DNA of 64,000 bases from Dryococelus australis (taxonomy: Eukaryota; Arthropoda; Insecta; Phasmatodea; Phasmatidae), in NCBI GenBank assembly GCA_029891345.1, contig CM056997.1, positions 220,472,172-220,536,171 of the forward strand, written 5' to 3'. Numbering within the stretch: the stretch's first letter is position 1; every line of letters begins with the position of its first letter. Below the pieces are notes generated by a model that saw only the letters and a list, made by a program, of their open reading frames with translations, was not told where the DNA came from and ran no database searches. The position numbers and the translations under genes were made by a program. Below are positions 1 to 11,155 of the stretch, one piece after another.

Positions 1-37
1 GCCTGTAGCGCCTCAGTCTGTGAAATAATGCCGAGTT

Positions 38-571
38 TCACAGCCTGCAGAACCTCAGACTCGCCGCAGTTTGCGAGATTAATTCGTGTAGCCAGGCCAG
101 CCCTTCATTAAAATCCATTACAGGCGACCTGACCTCAACTGCGGGCGCACAAGTAAAGGCTACCGTATCTGTTACGTCAGTAGTCTCTACCGGGTCGCTA
201 CCTTCGCCTGTCGTGCTGGTGTTTACATTCTCTACCGTGACTGTTACTTCAGTAATATCCTCCATTGTCTTATACTCTCGTATTTGGTACTTGCTAGGTG
301 TTGTGTCACGTAGGTAGTATCCTGTTCGGTCCAACCTCCTCATCAACTTAAACAAAATGTGATTTACTGAAATTAGAATGAAAAAGGCTAGTGAACTCCT
401 CAGTTTCACTACGACCACCACGTTGGAAAAGCCAACAATTATTGTCTGCACGGGATAACAGCAGTATGGTAATATTGCAGAGATAGATGTGTGGACGAGT
501 TTAAGTGTCAGACCAACACCAAGGTGTAACACACGTGTAAAGGTGAATACAAATGTAGTTAAACCAATCAA
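38..571 (-). other. Open reading frame of unknown status (177 codons)
   Basis: A minus-strand frame stays open for 177 codons. Its first part is hydrophobic. From an internal Met near residue 103 (start MEDITEVTV) it becomes acidic and Thr/Val-rich. I recognise no domain. The frame stops at 38-40 and the next sequence towards the window edge does not clearly continue it. It could be the 5' end of a retroelement ORF that lies mostly outside the window, or chance. Nothing nearby (promoter, splice sites, related copy) supports a host gene. Confidence 0.15.
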
Positions 572-699
572 ACTTACAGGCAGTTATGTTCATACCCCTG
601 TAGATGACTCTGGAAGTTCAAGGCGAACTGTTATTAACCTGAAATATATGCTACCATGCTATCTACATACTACTCGACTTTCTCTGAATACTGACTGAT

Positions 700-1870
700 A
701 CTCTCAAATGACTTGCAAAACATAGGAAAGATTTTATTTAGAAAGTAATCGACACAATATGTGGCAGTAAAAATTACTTTAGTTATAATCTTTACCAAGG
801 GAGACTGGAATAATAACAAAAGAAATGTTCTTGGCTATGATGTTTCACACAATATTCAACCTTACCTGTGCCATGTTATCAGAAATGAAGTATTTAGATA
901 GCGTCGTTCTTTAAAGATTGTCTCTGCAAAATGAAACCTATCTTCCAGGACCCCGTTAAATTATTGTAGGAACATAATAAAATGTTTTATTTTTTACTCA
1001 GAATCATGCACATCGGCTTTGCTCACACCCATATCGGGGAGCTGACTCTGTAGTGGGGAATGCGTGTTTAAAGAAATGGTCGTTTTGGTATCCTACTACA
1101 ATACCAATATGGCGTAAGGGTGACGCCGATCATTAGCAACGTCAATCTTCAAAGAATAAAATGATAACCAATTATCTTGTAGTGCGAACTCACGACCTTA
1201 AGAAAGTAGAAACTCATGAAGAATCAGCTGCTCTGGCTGGTCATCAGATGGTCGTCTCGCAGTCTTCCCTGATTCTGGGTCGTCGAACCCCTGGTACACG
1301 ATACTACAGTTCATTATGGTACTTATAAAAATAATTACTTAATCCTACTGCGAAAGGCACAAAGCCTTTCCAGTCCTGACGAGGTTTTCTTCCTTCTCAA
1401 AAAACAAAAAAAAAAAAAAATCATATAACGCCTAAAATCTTAGCCAATGGCTGGCCGGCTACTTCATTTCTGATAAACAAAGTTCAGTCGTTGCCCCTGG
1501 CAACCAAACACAAATAAACAACGGTTCTCCTGGCAACCTCTCCCAAAAACTCTTTACATAATCTATGGCAAACATAGAGCAATCAAACAATAAAAATATT
1601 GGAAAGAGTGCTAAATTCGAATCAAATACTTAACCTATCTTATGTTGCGGCAAAAATAAATAAACCTGTAAACATTACAGCGGGAAATATTAACGTGATA
1701 CAATTATTAGTAAACATGCATAAACACATCAATAATAATATGTGGTAGCAATTAAAATCATGTAAATTACACATTTACGTACGCATAAATAAAGTTCCAA
1801 AATCATGCGTTACATTATGTTTCGCATGTACCATAATTAATGCAAACATAACCTTGAAATTGGTAATAGG
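700..1870. other. Unique AT-rich DNA, no gene seen
   Basis: No coding frame, tRNA-like fold or repeat copy could be recognised here. A short A-rich run lies near 1400-1420. The stretch reads as ordinary intergenic or intronic DNA. Confidence 0.5.
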
Positions 1871-2019
1871 CCTATTTATAATATATGTACATGTACTTTC
1901 GTACGTGATGTTGACAGGTGGTCTTTATTTCATTATCGACGGAACTCATTAGTGTATGTGTAAAATATGCTCGTAACATACATTTAATATTAAACAAAAC
2001 ATTAGGTACATATGTGTAC

Positions 2020-2038
2020 CTTACACACACACACTCTC

Positions 2039-2119
<81 letters not shown>
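2020..2119. repeat. Compound microsatellite (CA, CTGT, CT)
   Basis: A short CA run passes into about five CTGT/TGTC tetranucleotides and then into a long CT run interrupted once by a CC near 2091. Open frames across it (Ser/Leu one way, Arg/Glu the other) are simple-repeat artefacts. Confidence 0.95.
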
Positions 2120-2121
<2 letters not shown>

Positions 2122-2299
2122 GACATCAACTCTTCCTCGACAACAGCTTCAATTGTAAATTCTGTCTCCCACTTCCTTGTTGTAAGAACTAAGTGTGGTG
2201 CCTCCTGCTGAAAATATATAGACACAAAACATGAAATGTTGACCTTTATTATAATACATCCGTTTACGACAGTATAATGGTAGTTATAACCTCTCACCT

Positions 2300-2900
2300 G
2301 ACAACGAGCCTTCAGAAGTTTACTTCTGCCTAACTGTGCAATATTCTCCGTTCAACTGCTGTACATTTGATTGTGTATATATTTTACGCCTCAAAACGTT
2401 TAAAAAATTACATTATTTCACGCAGCAAAACTTTCTGCATTTTGCCATACACTCTGTATTATGCAAACTGCAAAATTAACAATAGTAGGAGTATATTGAC
2501 AACAGGGCCACCAACAACAACACTTACAATTTTAACGTAAAGTTAAGGATTGTTCGTCTTGGTGTTCTCTATTGAAACTTGGAAACTTAAGCAATAACAC
2601 AAACAGTATTTGATAATATGTTAGATATAATTTGTTAGGTTGCTCACTTGTGTCAAAGAGTTTGAAACATTTTAAGTATAAACTGTGTTAAGAGAAATAA
2701 TTGCATATATGTATGTATATACATATAGGAAACGTGATTTAAGTCAACTTATCTCTCTTTTCTCTATTACAAAAATGAATAATAAATAAGGAAAATCGAG
2801 TTATGTTGACTTAACTCGGTCTTCCATAACTAAAGGTTATGAAATGTACTTAATTCGTTATTTCATTCTGCAACAATACCCTCTATAACTTGTTTTACTG
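2300..2900. other. AT-rich DNA before the minisatellite
   Basis: No gene seen. The stretch near 2808-2832 (acttaa, then tcttccataac) partly matches the sequence just after the array at 4353-4376, so the array may lie inside an older, larger duplicated segment. Confidence 0.4.
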
Positions 2901-2904
2901 ACAT

Positions 2905-4336
2905 AACTAGGTTGTACTTAGTAGCAAACACCAATGTATACCTCTTCCTGGACGTAACTAGGTTGTACTTAGTAGCAAACACCAATGTCTACCTCTTCCT
3001 GGACATAACTAGGTTGTACTTAGAAGCAAACACCAATGTCTACCTCTTCCTGGACATAACTAGGTTGTACTTAGTAGCAAACACCAAAGTCTACCTCTTC
3101 CTGGACATAACTAGGTTGTACTTAGTAGCAAACACCAATGTCTACCTCTTCCTGGACATAACTAGGTTGTACTTAGTAGCAAACACCAATGTCTACCTCT
3201 TCCTGGACGTAACTAGGTTGTACTTAGTAGCAAACACCAATGTCTACCTCTTCCTGGACATAACTAGGTTGTACTTAGTAGCAAACACCAATGTCTACCT
3301 CTTCCTGGACATAACTAGGTTGTACTTAGTAGCAAACACCAATGTCTACCTCTTCCTGGACGTAACTAGGTTGTACTTAGTAGCAAACACCAATGTCTAC
3401 CTCTTCCTGGACATAACTAGGTTGTACTTAGTAGCAAACACCAATGTCTACCTCTTCCTGGACATAACTAGGTTGTACTTAGTAGCAAACACCAATGTCT
3501 ACCTCTTCCTGGACATAACTAGGTTGTACTTAGTAGCAAACACCAATGTCTACCTCTTCCTGGACATAACTAGGTTGTACTTAGTAGCAAACACCAATGT
3601 CTACCTCTTCCTGGACGTAACTAGGTTGTACTTAGTAGCAAACACCAATGTCTACCTCTTCCTGGACGTAACTAGGTTGTACTTAGTAGCAAACACCAAT
3701 GTCTACCTCTTCCTGGACGTAACTAGGTTGTACTTAGTAGCAAACACCAATGTCTACCTCTTCCTGGACGTAACTAGGTTGTACTTAGTAGCAAACACCA
3801 ATGTCTACCTCTTCCTGGACGTAACTAGGTTGTACTTAGTAGCAAACACCAATGTCTACCTCTTCCTGGACATAACTAGGTTGTACTTAGTAGCAAACAC
3901 CAATGTCTACCTCTTCCTGGACATAACTAGGTTGTACTTAGTAGCAAACACCAATGTCTACCTCTTCCTGGACGTAACTAGGTTGTACTTAGTAGCAAAC
4001 ACCAATGTCTACCTCTTCCTGGACGTAACTAGGTTGTACTTAGTAGCAAACACCAATGTCTACCTCTTCCTGGACGTAACTAGGTTGTACTTAGTAGCAA
4101 ACACCAATGTCTACCTCTTCCTGGACATAACTAGGTTGTACTTAGTAGCAAACACCAATGTCTACCTCTTCCTGGACGTAACTAGGTTGTACTTAGTAGC
4201 AAACACCAATGTCTACCTCTTCCTGGACATAACTAGGTTGTACTTAGTAGCAAACACCAATGTCTACCTCTTCCTGGACATAACTAGGTTGTACTTAGTA
4301 GCAAACACCAATGTCTACCTCTTCCTGGACATAACT
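2905..4336. repeat. 51-bp minisatellite, 28 copies
   Basis: Twenty-eight head-to-tail copies of a 51-bp unit containing ggttgtacttagtagcaaac and ctacctcttcctggac. Copies are almost identical. Nearly all variation is one position, gacGtaac versus gacAtaac, plus single changes in copies 1, 3 and 4. Because 51 is a multiple of three and the unit lacks a stop in one frame, the array reads as an open 17-residue repeat on the plus strand, but there is no ATG at its start and the apparent start codon is TTG. It is best treated as non-coding satellite DNA. Near-identity over 1.4 kb implies recent expansion or homogenisation. Confidence 0.95.
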
Positions 4337-4379
4337 CAAATTGGCGATTTTTTTACTTAAACCTCTCTTCCATAACACC

Positions 4380-4785
4380 ACAGGTTTTTATTTTCCGACA
4401 TGGCAAAAAAATGCTGTCAAATATTTTTTTATTCGAGGAAATAGTACTTTTAAGTAATGTCTACGAAAGCATCATTATTCAGTACAGATAAAAAGTATTA
4501 ATTTTTTGGGGACACGTGGCTTAAAAGCCATATTTTACAATGACGTTTTATTTCACCATCAAAACATATTTATATAACGATCACATAAATGTAAATATTT
4601 TTAAGTCAAATAATTATAGATTTCAAAATACAGCACAGAAAAGTAGAACATTTCGGATTTTGTGAGCATAATTTTCTATGCTCCTAATTATCTTTGCCAA
4701 ATTAATCACATGTCATGTAATATGTATCATATATATCATGTTAATTAAACATCAAGGATAATAACCAGTGGGTTCTTGGGTACTG
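4380..4785. other. AT-rich DNA, no gene seen
   Basis: Low-complexity AT-rich sequence with no recognisable coding or repeat signal. Confidence 0.5.
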
Positions 4786-4790
4786 CTGCC

Positions 4791-4985
4791 GAACTCCTGT
4801 GGCTTAGTCGGTTTGTGCGCCGCCGGTCTGCTGCCGTGCGGGAAGTTCTGGGTTCGAATCCTACGTAAGGAGTAGGTTATAAGTTAGTTTGTAAACTGCC
4901 CCCTGATATGACTTCAGGGACGAGGGACGTAAACAAGCCATTTTAAATCAAATTGGCTGCTGGTAACCTGAAGCGCTTTTAAAAT
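4791..4985 (+). mobile_element. tRNA-derived SINE
   Basis: The 5' part looks like a tRNA gene relic. An A box (tggcttagtcgg, 4800-4811) and a B box (ggttcgaatcc, 4851-4861) lie about 40 bp apart. The acceptor arms actcct (4793-4798) and aggagt (4868-4873) are complementary, and four of five T-arm pairs form. There is no normal anticodon arm and the sequence runs on into a non-tRNA body of about 110 bp. This is the structure of a tRNA-derived SINE, transcribed by RNA polymerase III and mobilised by a LINE in trans. The 3' boundary is approximate and no poly-A tail is clear. A decayed tRNA pseudogene is the alternative. Confidence 0.7.
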
Positions 4986-4989
4986 AGGT

Positions 4990-6700
4990 ATTGATGTTTT
5001 TACCAACACTTTCTTACTCGCCCAAGATAATCTAATAAATAGTAATATTATTTTCACTCGGACGATTAAAAATGTGTTGACCAAAACATTACTACTTATT
5101 TTTAAATAGATTCACTATACCAGTACTCGAGTAGCCATTGTTAAATATCATTAATATATTGTGTATATCATATAGATTACATAATATGTGATTTAGTTGG
5201 GTATGTTAATTGGGAGTAAAGAAACTTGTTCTGCCGTATTCCAAAATGTTCGACTTTCTGGTACTATGTTTTGGAAACTATAAATATTTTACTACAAATA
5301 TTCATATTTGTGTGGTCCTTATATAAATCTCGTTCATGTAATGAAATATAACCAATTTCGTGAAATGTGGCCTTAACGGTTTAAAACAGCGTCCCAGTAG
5401 AAGGTAGTTAATATTCCGTGTGGAGCTTGTCGCGTGTTGAGGGTCCTTAATGTCTGCACGTAGTGTATAACACAGGTGGCAGCACCTCACGAACACTCGG
5501 CTCAGCGAGTCAGGGAGACTGCGGCTTGTCAAGCCTCGCGCTAACCGCTGCATCTACCCTTCATTTGATGACTGGAGAGAAGGAATTTACCACGTGCACG
5601 GTGGAGGATGCAAGTGTTGGAGGGAAACGGAGCAATTGCGCGGAAAAGGTTGACTACGAAGGGGTGAGGAGAGATGGGATGAAGACATGTAGACGTGGCA
5701 CAACTAGGAGACGACATCAGCTCTAGGACGACGAGGTGGCAGGCGAAATGAACTACGGAGAAAGAGACTCGCCAAGGGGAGGGAGGTCCCGCGCGCACGA
5801 CAGTATGGCAGAGAACTCGTCTTGCTGCGACGAGCGGGAGGGAACAAGATAAATGATAGCAGCCCGCGGAGAGGAATGGAAGGATAAGGATTCCTTAGGA
5901 AGAAATAAAAAGACAGCTAGTGATGGTGGATGGGTTGGGAGGGGGGGTGTGGGGGGTAGCGAAGCTGGCGGGCATGGAACAAGAATGCCACAGGGAGGGC
6001 GAGGTATAAGGTATAGTCGTGAGGCTCAAAGACGCCGCGGGACCACGGGGCTGTTGACAGTTTCCAGCTTGTAACTCGGATCGAAAACTGGTGAGTCGCG
6101 ACTACCGCGGGCCGTACACTCGCTGGACGCGCACAAGAGGTCCCGAGTTCGATGCTGCGTGCCGCACTCAACGGCTGTCGCATTCACCCGCCATGGGCCT
6201 CACCCCTAATGTAGAATAGTTGATCTCAACACGTTAACTACGTGTAAGTTTTCTGACGTGATGTGAGTGAGCTCTGAACGCCAGTGATTGTCTGTCCCAC
6301 CCTCCTGCCCACTTTGGCGGCCTCCCTACCCTAGTTATTATTTAGGTCTTACTGTAGGCATACTTCTGGGATATTTCAATATCAAGATTTTCTCAGTACA
6401 GAAATTAAAGTTTATATTTTTATTGTTCATTCATAAATTTGGTTATTGAAACATAAACGTGGTCGGTGTTAACGTTAATAAAAATCACTGCAAGTATCCC
6501 TTTGTTTACGATATTAATTCTTCTGAATATCATTGTTTTAAAGTAAAGCGACAATGCTATGTCTTCTCCACACAGATTGCTGTATAGTCACTGCTTACAA
6601 TTATGAGAAATCAGTACACGCATGAAACTTGTTTTGTTTATTTTTCGTCGCAAAGTTTCCTTATTACCGGATGTGACATTGAGACGTAATATTATTTACT
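4990..6700. other. Intergenic DNA with a GC-richer centre (5.45-6.35 kb)
   Basis: Between 5450 and 6350 base composition becomes GC-richer and several short frames of 70-90 codons overlap on both strands. Their translations are low-complexity (Gly/Arg-rich one way, Ser/Pro/His-rich the other) and match nothing I know. A donor-like actggtgagt occurs near 6088. It could be a first exon or CpG-rich regulatory DNA, but no frame can be preferred. The flanks are plain AT-rich DNA. Confidence 0.3.
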
Positions 6701-6711
6701 AGAGACTCCCC

Positions 6712-7187
6712 TTAAGGGGCCCGACTAGTTTGTGGCTAAACTGCGTTGAAGTGTGTTTGCAATAAACGTTATCCCACGAAATTATTATACGTGTGTTCGA
6801 TATATAAATCAATGAAAAAAAACACACTTCAGACGAGGGCTGCCAAGTTCTTTCAATATGTCACCGTCAGGTACTTAAAAATGCAATTTTAGAGCACCCC
6901 AGCATATCTAAAGACGGATAAGAAGCGTTGTATCTCGAAATATATAAAACACATACAAACAAAAATATTCTAGGGCCTGCATTGAACTTCCCATCAATAA
7001 AATGCTAGGTGCACCACTTAAGTTCCATAGGTAGAGCCTAGACGCAGCACAAAAACACTGCACGCTAGTCAAGGGACTTGTGCTTAGAGGCGATGACACA
7101 CTTGGTGCGCGGGGCAGTGTCTACCTTATTGCTCCGCCCTTCTATGCCTCTAACGCGGAAAATACCTCGAGGTAGGCGGCCCACTTA
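6712..7187 (+). mobile_element. TTAA-flanked MITE, copy A
   Basis: About 476 bp of non-coding sequence that starts ttaaggggcccgactag and ends ggtaggcggcccactta, so the ends are imperfect inverted repeats beside TTAA-like targets. The interior aligns with 32.67-33.15 kb and with the two halves at 33.75-33.94 and 34.55-34.80 kb. Shared landmarks are gtgtgtttg..cccacgaaa.tatta, ccatcaataaaatg and aacgcggaaa. TTAA targets with short inverted repeats fit a piggyBac-mobilised non-autonomous element. No coding frame is present. Confidence 0.7.
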
Positions 7188-7189
7188 GA

Positions 7190-8610
7190 TTGTTGTTCAC
7201 ATAAAAACTCCTTATTTTGTAATTGTTCTACATATTTTTCAACTTGTAGACATAATTTACATTAACTATTTCTTCGCACCAATAAATTTTCATAATGCAT
7301 ATTTTTTGCATCATGGCCGGTCGAAATCACAATTTTTATGTTTATGGGACGTACAAATAGAAAACATTCACAGAGAATTTAACAAGAATGACAGAAATGT
7401 CATTCATTTTGCTGTACGCCATAAATTTGGACAGTTATAGGAAAGTAACGCGGTCTCAAAGTATCCTTCCGCCACAGCTGTTCTGGCGCTGAATAAAACA
7501 AAGTTAAAGTTTGTAACCAATCGTCATGAAACCAATGCACTCATTTTTCTCATGTTCTCCTCGTGTTTCCTTTAATGGCAGGCACTGAAAGATTTGACTG
7601 TAGATAAGTTCAGTCCATTTCTAAATCCAGCATATTAAAGCTATGTTGCCATCCCAACCTGCCATTGTATCTTTAATGTTCATGTAATACTGCTGCTGCT
7701 CTGTTTGTTGTAATTCCAGGTGTGGAGCGTGACATTAGTCTAACGTTATTCATGAATCAGCATTTTGGGGAAAATAATTTTGTAGGAAAGCCATTTTTTT
7801 TAAATATTTTACATTCGCTTAAAATGATTTTTCTTGGCCACTCAAGTGGTGACCGCTAAATAATTCTACGTTCACCACAAAAAAAATGACAATGTGAATA
7901 CCAGCAAATCGTTTTGTGGTTGCCAATATATATTATTTTCAGTACAATGTTTGGCAGATCCTCTCACGAGACAGTATCGATTTGAATTGCACATTGTTTT
8001 AATGGAGCAGTGGAAAAATTTGCTCATGCAAAAATAATATTCAAATTTTTATAACTAGGAAACTTTGACTTAACCGAAGAAAAAATTATTTTATAGGGTG
8101 AAAAACTTGTACGTTAATTTTAAAACATAACTTAAACCTTAAATATTGTAATTATAATTGATGTTTAAGCAATACAATCTCATTCCGAGTAGAAAATGTT
8201 CTTCATAATCATCATCAAGATGGCCAACACAATATCCATCACGCAACAATTCATCAGCTGATACAATACTATGTAAATGAAAGCATTTACTGTACTTATA
8301 TGGAGGCTGACAATCAGTGGGCTTTTTCCGCAATAAGTTACTGCCACTACTCGTTGTTAAACAAGGGTTTCAAAACGTATGTTTCGAATATGCACTATGT
8401 GGGCTGTAAGTAGAGAGCTGCCGAGAAGAGAAGTCTGCGTGGCGGGGTGGTGGTCGGGGAAACAAATACCACCCCATCCCTCGTCGCGCGTTTTTGCAGT
8501 AACGGAACACTGGCTACTAGTCATCCCATCTGGCAGTCACTCACGAGTTAATATTGGTTGCGTACGTATCACGACTGTATATTATCGCGTAGTCTACGAA
8601 GAAGGGAAAA
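7190..8610. other. AT-rich DNA, no gene seen
   Basis: No supported gene or repeat. Short frames near 8139-8333 and 8379-8657 lack any recognisable motif. The latter lies just upstream of the DDE_3 transposase and may belong to the 5' end of that element. Confidence 0.4.
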
Positions 8611-8614
8611 ACTA

Positions 8615-9955
8615 TACGCAGAGAAGAGAGGGAGTTGATCAGACATGTGATAAATAAATCTGACGAAAAATGTAGTGAAGGTTAATTAAAGCATTTGCTA
8701 TCTCAATACAGTCTACGTGCATCGGAATACACTGGAATTTCTATGAGAAGTATTTCCAGAGTTCGCAAAGAAGGTGTAGATGATTGTAACATTTCTCTGT
8801 CAACACCAGACAAACACCGAAAGCGTCCACATGAAAGAAATGTGCGTTGTGACTCATTTAATAGGAGAGTAATCAGATACGGCATCCATGATTTTTACGT
8901 AGTACACAAACAAGTACCAATATGTCCTAAGCTTGTCGTTGCTGGGGTGTCCATACGATCTGGCGGATACGGAAATATAGGGATTTAAATGGAAACGGTG
9001 TAATGGTTCTCGGAAAATATTAGTGGAAAGACCGCAATATGTCCACTAGCGTTGTAAATATTTAAAATAAATTCTCCACTACAGAAAGGAACGGCGCCCC
9101 ATAATTAACATTGATGAAACCTGGGTTGATAGCTACATCACATTTAACAAATGTTGGCAAAGTGATACTGAACCTAGTGAGTTAACCAACAGCAGTTCTC
9201 CTTCCAGTTTAATTGTTGTTCTCGCAGGTGCTAAAAGTGGATTCATTTGAAATGCACTGCTAATTTTTCTAACAGGCAGAGCTGCGGGGGACTACCATGG
9301 GCAGATGAATTCTGCGAAATTCTAAAAGTGGATGCAATATCAGTTATTGCCAAACATTCCGTAGAAGTCTGTATTTATTATGGACAATGCGCCTTACCAC
9401 TCGGTGCAAAAAAAATAAACCCCTATCGAAGTATGCAAAGAAAAAGGAAACGGAGTCGTGGTTGACCAATAAAAACATTCCCTTTTCACACGAAATGCGA
9501 AAAAAATAATAATAATAACTTTTCGACTTAATTGCGCAGAACAGGAAGCCTGAAAAAGTGTTTCGCATTGACCAACTTTTAAAGCTGCATGATCTCAATG
9601 TTCTTAGACTTCCTCCATATATGTGCGAATTTAATCCCATTGAACTAGCGTGGTCTAAAACATAGAGACTAGTGTGGGAAAAGAACATTACTGCTAGCCT
9701 ATCGTCAACAAAGCTAATGGAAATTACAACTGATGCAATAGCCTCCGTCACTGAAGAATACTGGCAAGGAAACTGTTCGCATGTCCAAAATATAGAAGCA
9801 GATTACTGCTAAAGAACTTTCATGTGGAAGATGCAATAGGCAGTTTTGTGATACGCCTAGGTCGTGACTCCAGTAGCTCGAGTGACTCATCTGACGACGA
9901 ACAACAACATCCACTGTTTGACGTAATCGTTAAACGAGTATGTTCTTTCAGAGTA
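8615..9955 (+). pseudogene. Tc1/IS630-type (DDE_3) transposase pseudogene
   Basis: Decayed transposase of the DDE_3 family common in insect genomes. Order along the DNA: an N-terminal helix-turn-helix region near 8615-8770 (short motif GISMRSISRVRKEG), a linker ending in HDFYVVHKQVP near 8890, then the catalytic core. The first Asp lies in IDETWVD (Asp codon 9113-9115), the second in DNAPYH (Asp 9383-9385) and the final Glu in NPIELAW (Glu 9642-9644). An acidic Ser/Asp-rich tail follows (9850-9910). The core needs several frame changes and contains stops, so it cannot make an active enzyme. The wide spacing between the second Asp and the Glu matches relatives I recall from this family. Terminal inverted repeats were not found. 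Confidence 0.85.
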
Positions 9956-9959
9956 TTAT

Positions 9960-11150
9960 AAAGTTATGCGTTCCTGATCTTGAATGTTTTCGCCTTTAAT
10001 TTGTGCTATCAAAATTGTTTGCAGGTCACTATGGTTGTTTCGCAGATATTTAAGAAAAAAATTAAGTATAAACAGTTTGAAAATGTGTTTCTTGGCCATG
10101 TTGAAAGTTTTCAAATTAGTGTTGGTAATGTGAAAGAAGTTTTTAAAATTGTGACTATTGTGAAATGTGATTTATTTTAGTATGGGAACCGGTTGCGAAT
10201 ATGTACAGAAAATAGATCGCTTTAAAAATTTGCACTTCAAACACTTAGCAAAACATTTCGCGCATCAGACAGACGGGCGCCTTAATGGTGAATTTTAAGG
10301 TTAGGCCTACGGTTAAAAGAATAATAATAGAGGCGTATACTGTAACATAATAGTGTATGTTTGTATGCGTATCGTATGAAAGGAAAATCTCCCAGCGAAC
10401 TGATAGTTTTAATATTGGAAGTACGGGCTAGAGACGACGTTGGAGACCTTGTAGCCCACCGGGCCCATCCACTCTGCCCGACTTCCATAGCTTCGCCTTC
10501 TCGTCAGCACTGGGCGTACAAAGATACGAGCGTAGTTTAATATGTGGTCTTTCATCGTGTGTAATAAAACCCCTATGTTACAGATCTAATTTGCACAGTA
10601 GGCCTACAGCGTTACGACGGAAACACTTAACTCCTTGCGCGTAGGAGCGATGGAGGCACTAGGCATGCGTGTTATTGTCGCCCGTATCACTCCCTCGCTT
10701 CTTGACCTTGGACGCGGGGTTCCCAGGGAGCCATCCCACTCTTAAGAGTGGGATTGACCTCGGTGTTTTTTGTGAAATAGTTGTCGAATACGCGTATCTC
10801 GGTAAATAAATGTTCTAAAAATACGACTTCTTGTCAGAAAAGACGAAAAACTATTATCTGTGCCCATATTTTTTTTTACCTTTGTCATATTAAAACCCAT
10901 TAAGCTCCTACCAACGGCCATTTTGATGCCCTCTTCTTTAAAAAAAATTACAACAATTTTCATATCGATTACCAACGATCAGCCGTGCGTGCAAAATGTT
11001 GGCACTATAAGTTGCAGCATTTACTGCACCTACGCTATCTCTGTTCGCCTGATGGAAATACTTTATATACAAGATGTCTTCCAAGCCAACACACGCGCCA
11101 CGACAACAGTAAGTATTTGTTACGTAATTATAATTATTCTGAAATGTAGG
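9960..11150. other. Intergenic DNA, no gene seen
   Basis: Short unsupported frames only. The part at 10440-10740 is GC-richer and contains no recognised domain. Confidence 0.4.
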
Positions 11151-11155
11151 AAGTT

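Noticed and set aside
2905-4336. CRISPR-like array
   Set aside because: Repeats are directly adjacent without unique spacers; the genome is eukaryotic. The same applies to the other arrays.
2912-4360. A 482-residue repetitive protein
   Set aside because: The frame starts at TTG, not ATG, and consists only of a 17-residue repeat created by a 51-bp satellite. There are no splice or promoter signals.
4791-4875. Functional tRNA gene
   Set aside because: The promoter boxes and acceptor pairing are present but no regular anticodon arm forms, and the sequence continues into a SINE-like body.
5302-6183. Cluster of 70-90-residue frames
   Set aside because: Overlap on both strands, low complexity, no recognisable motif.
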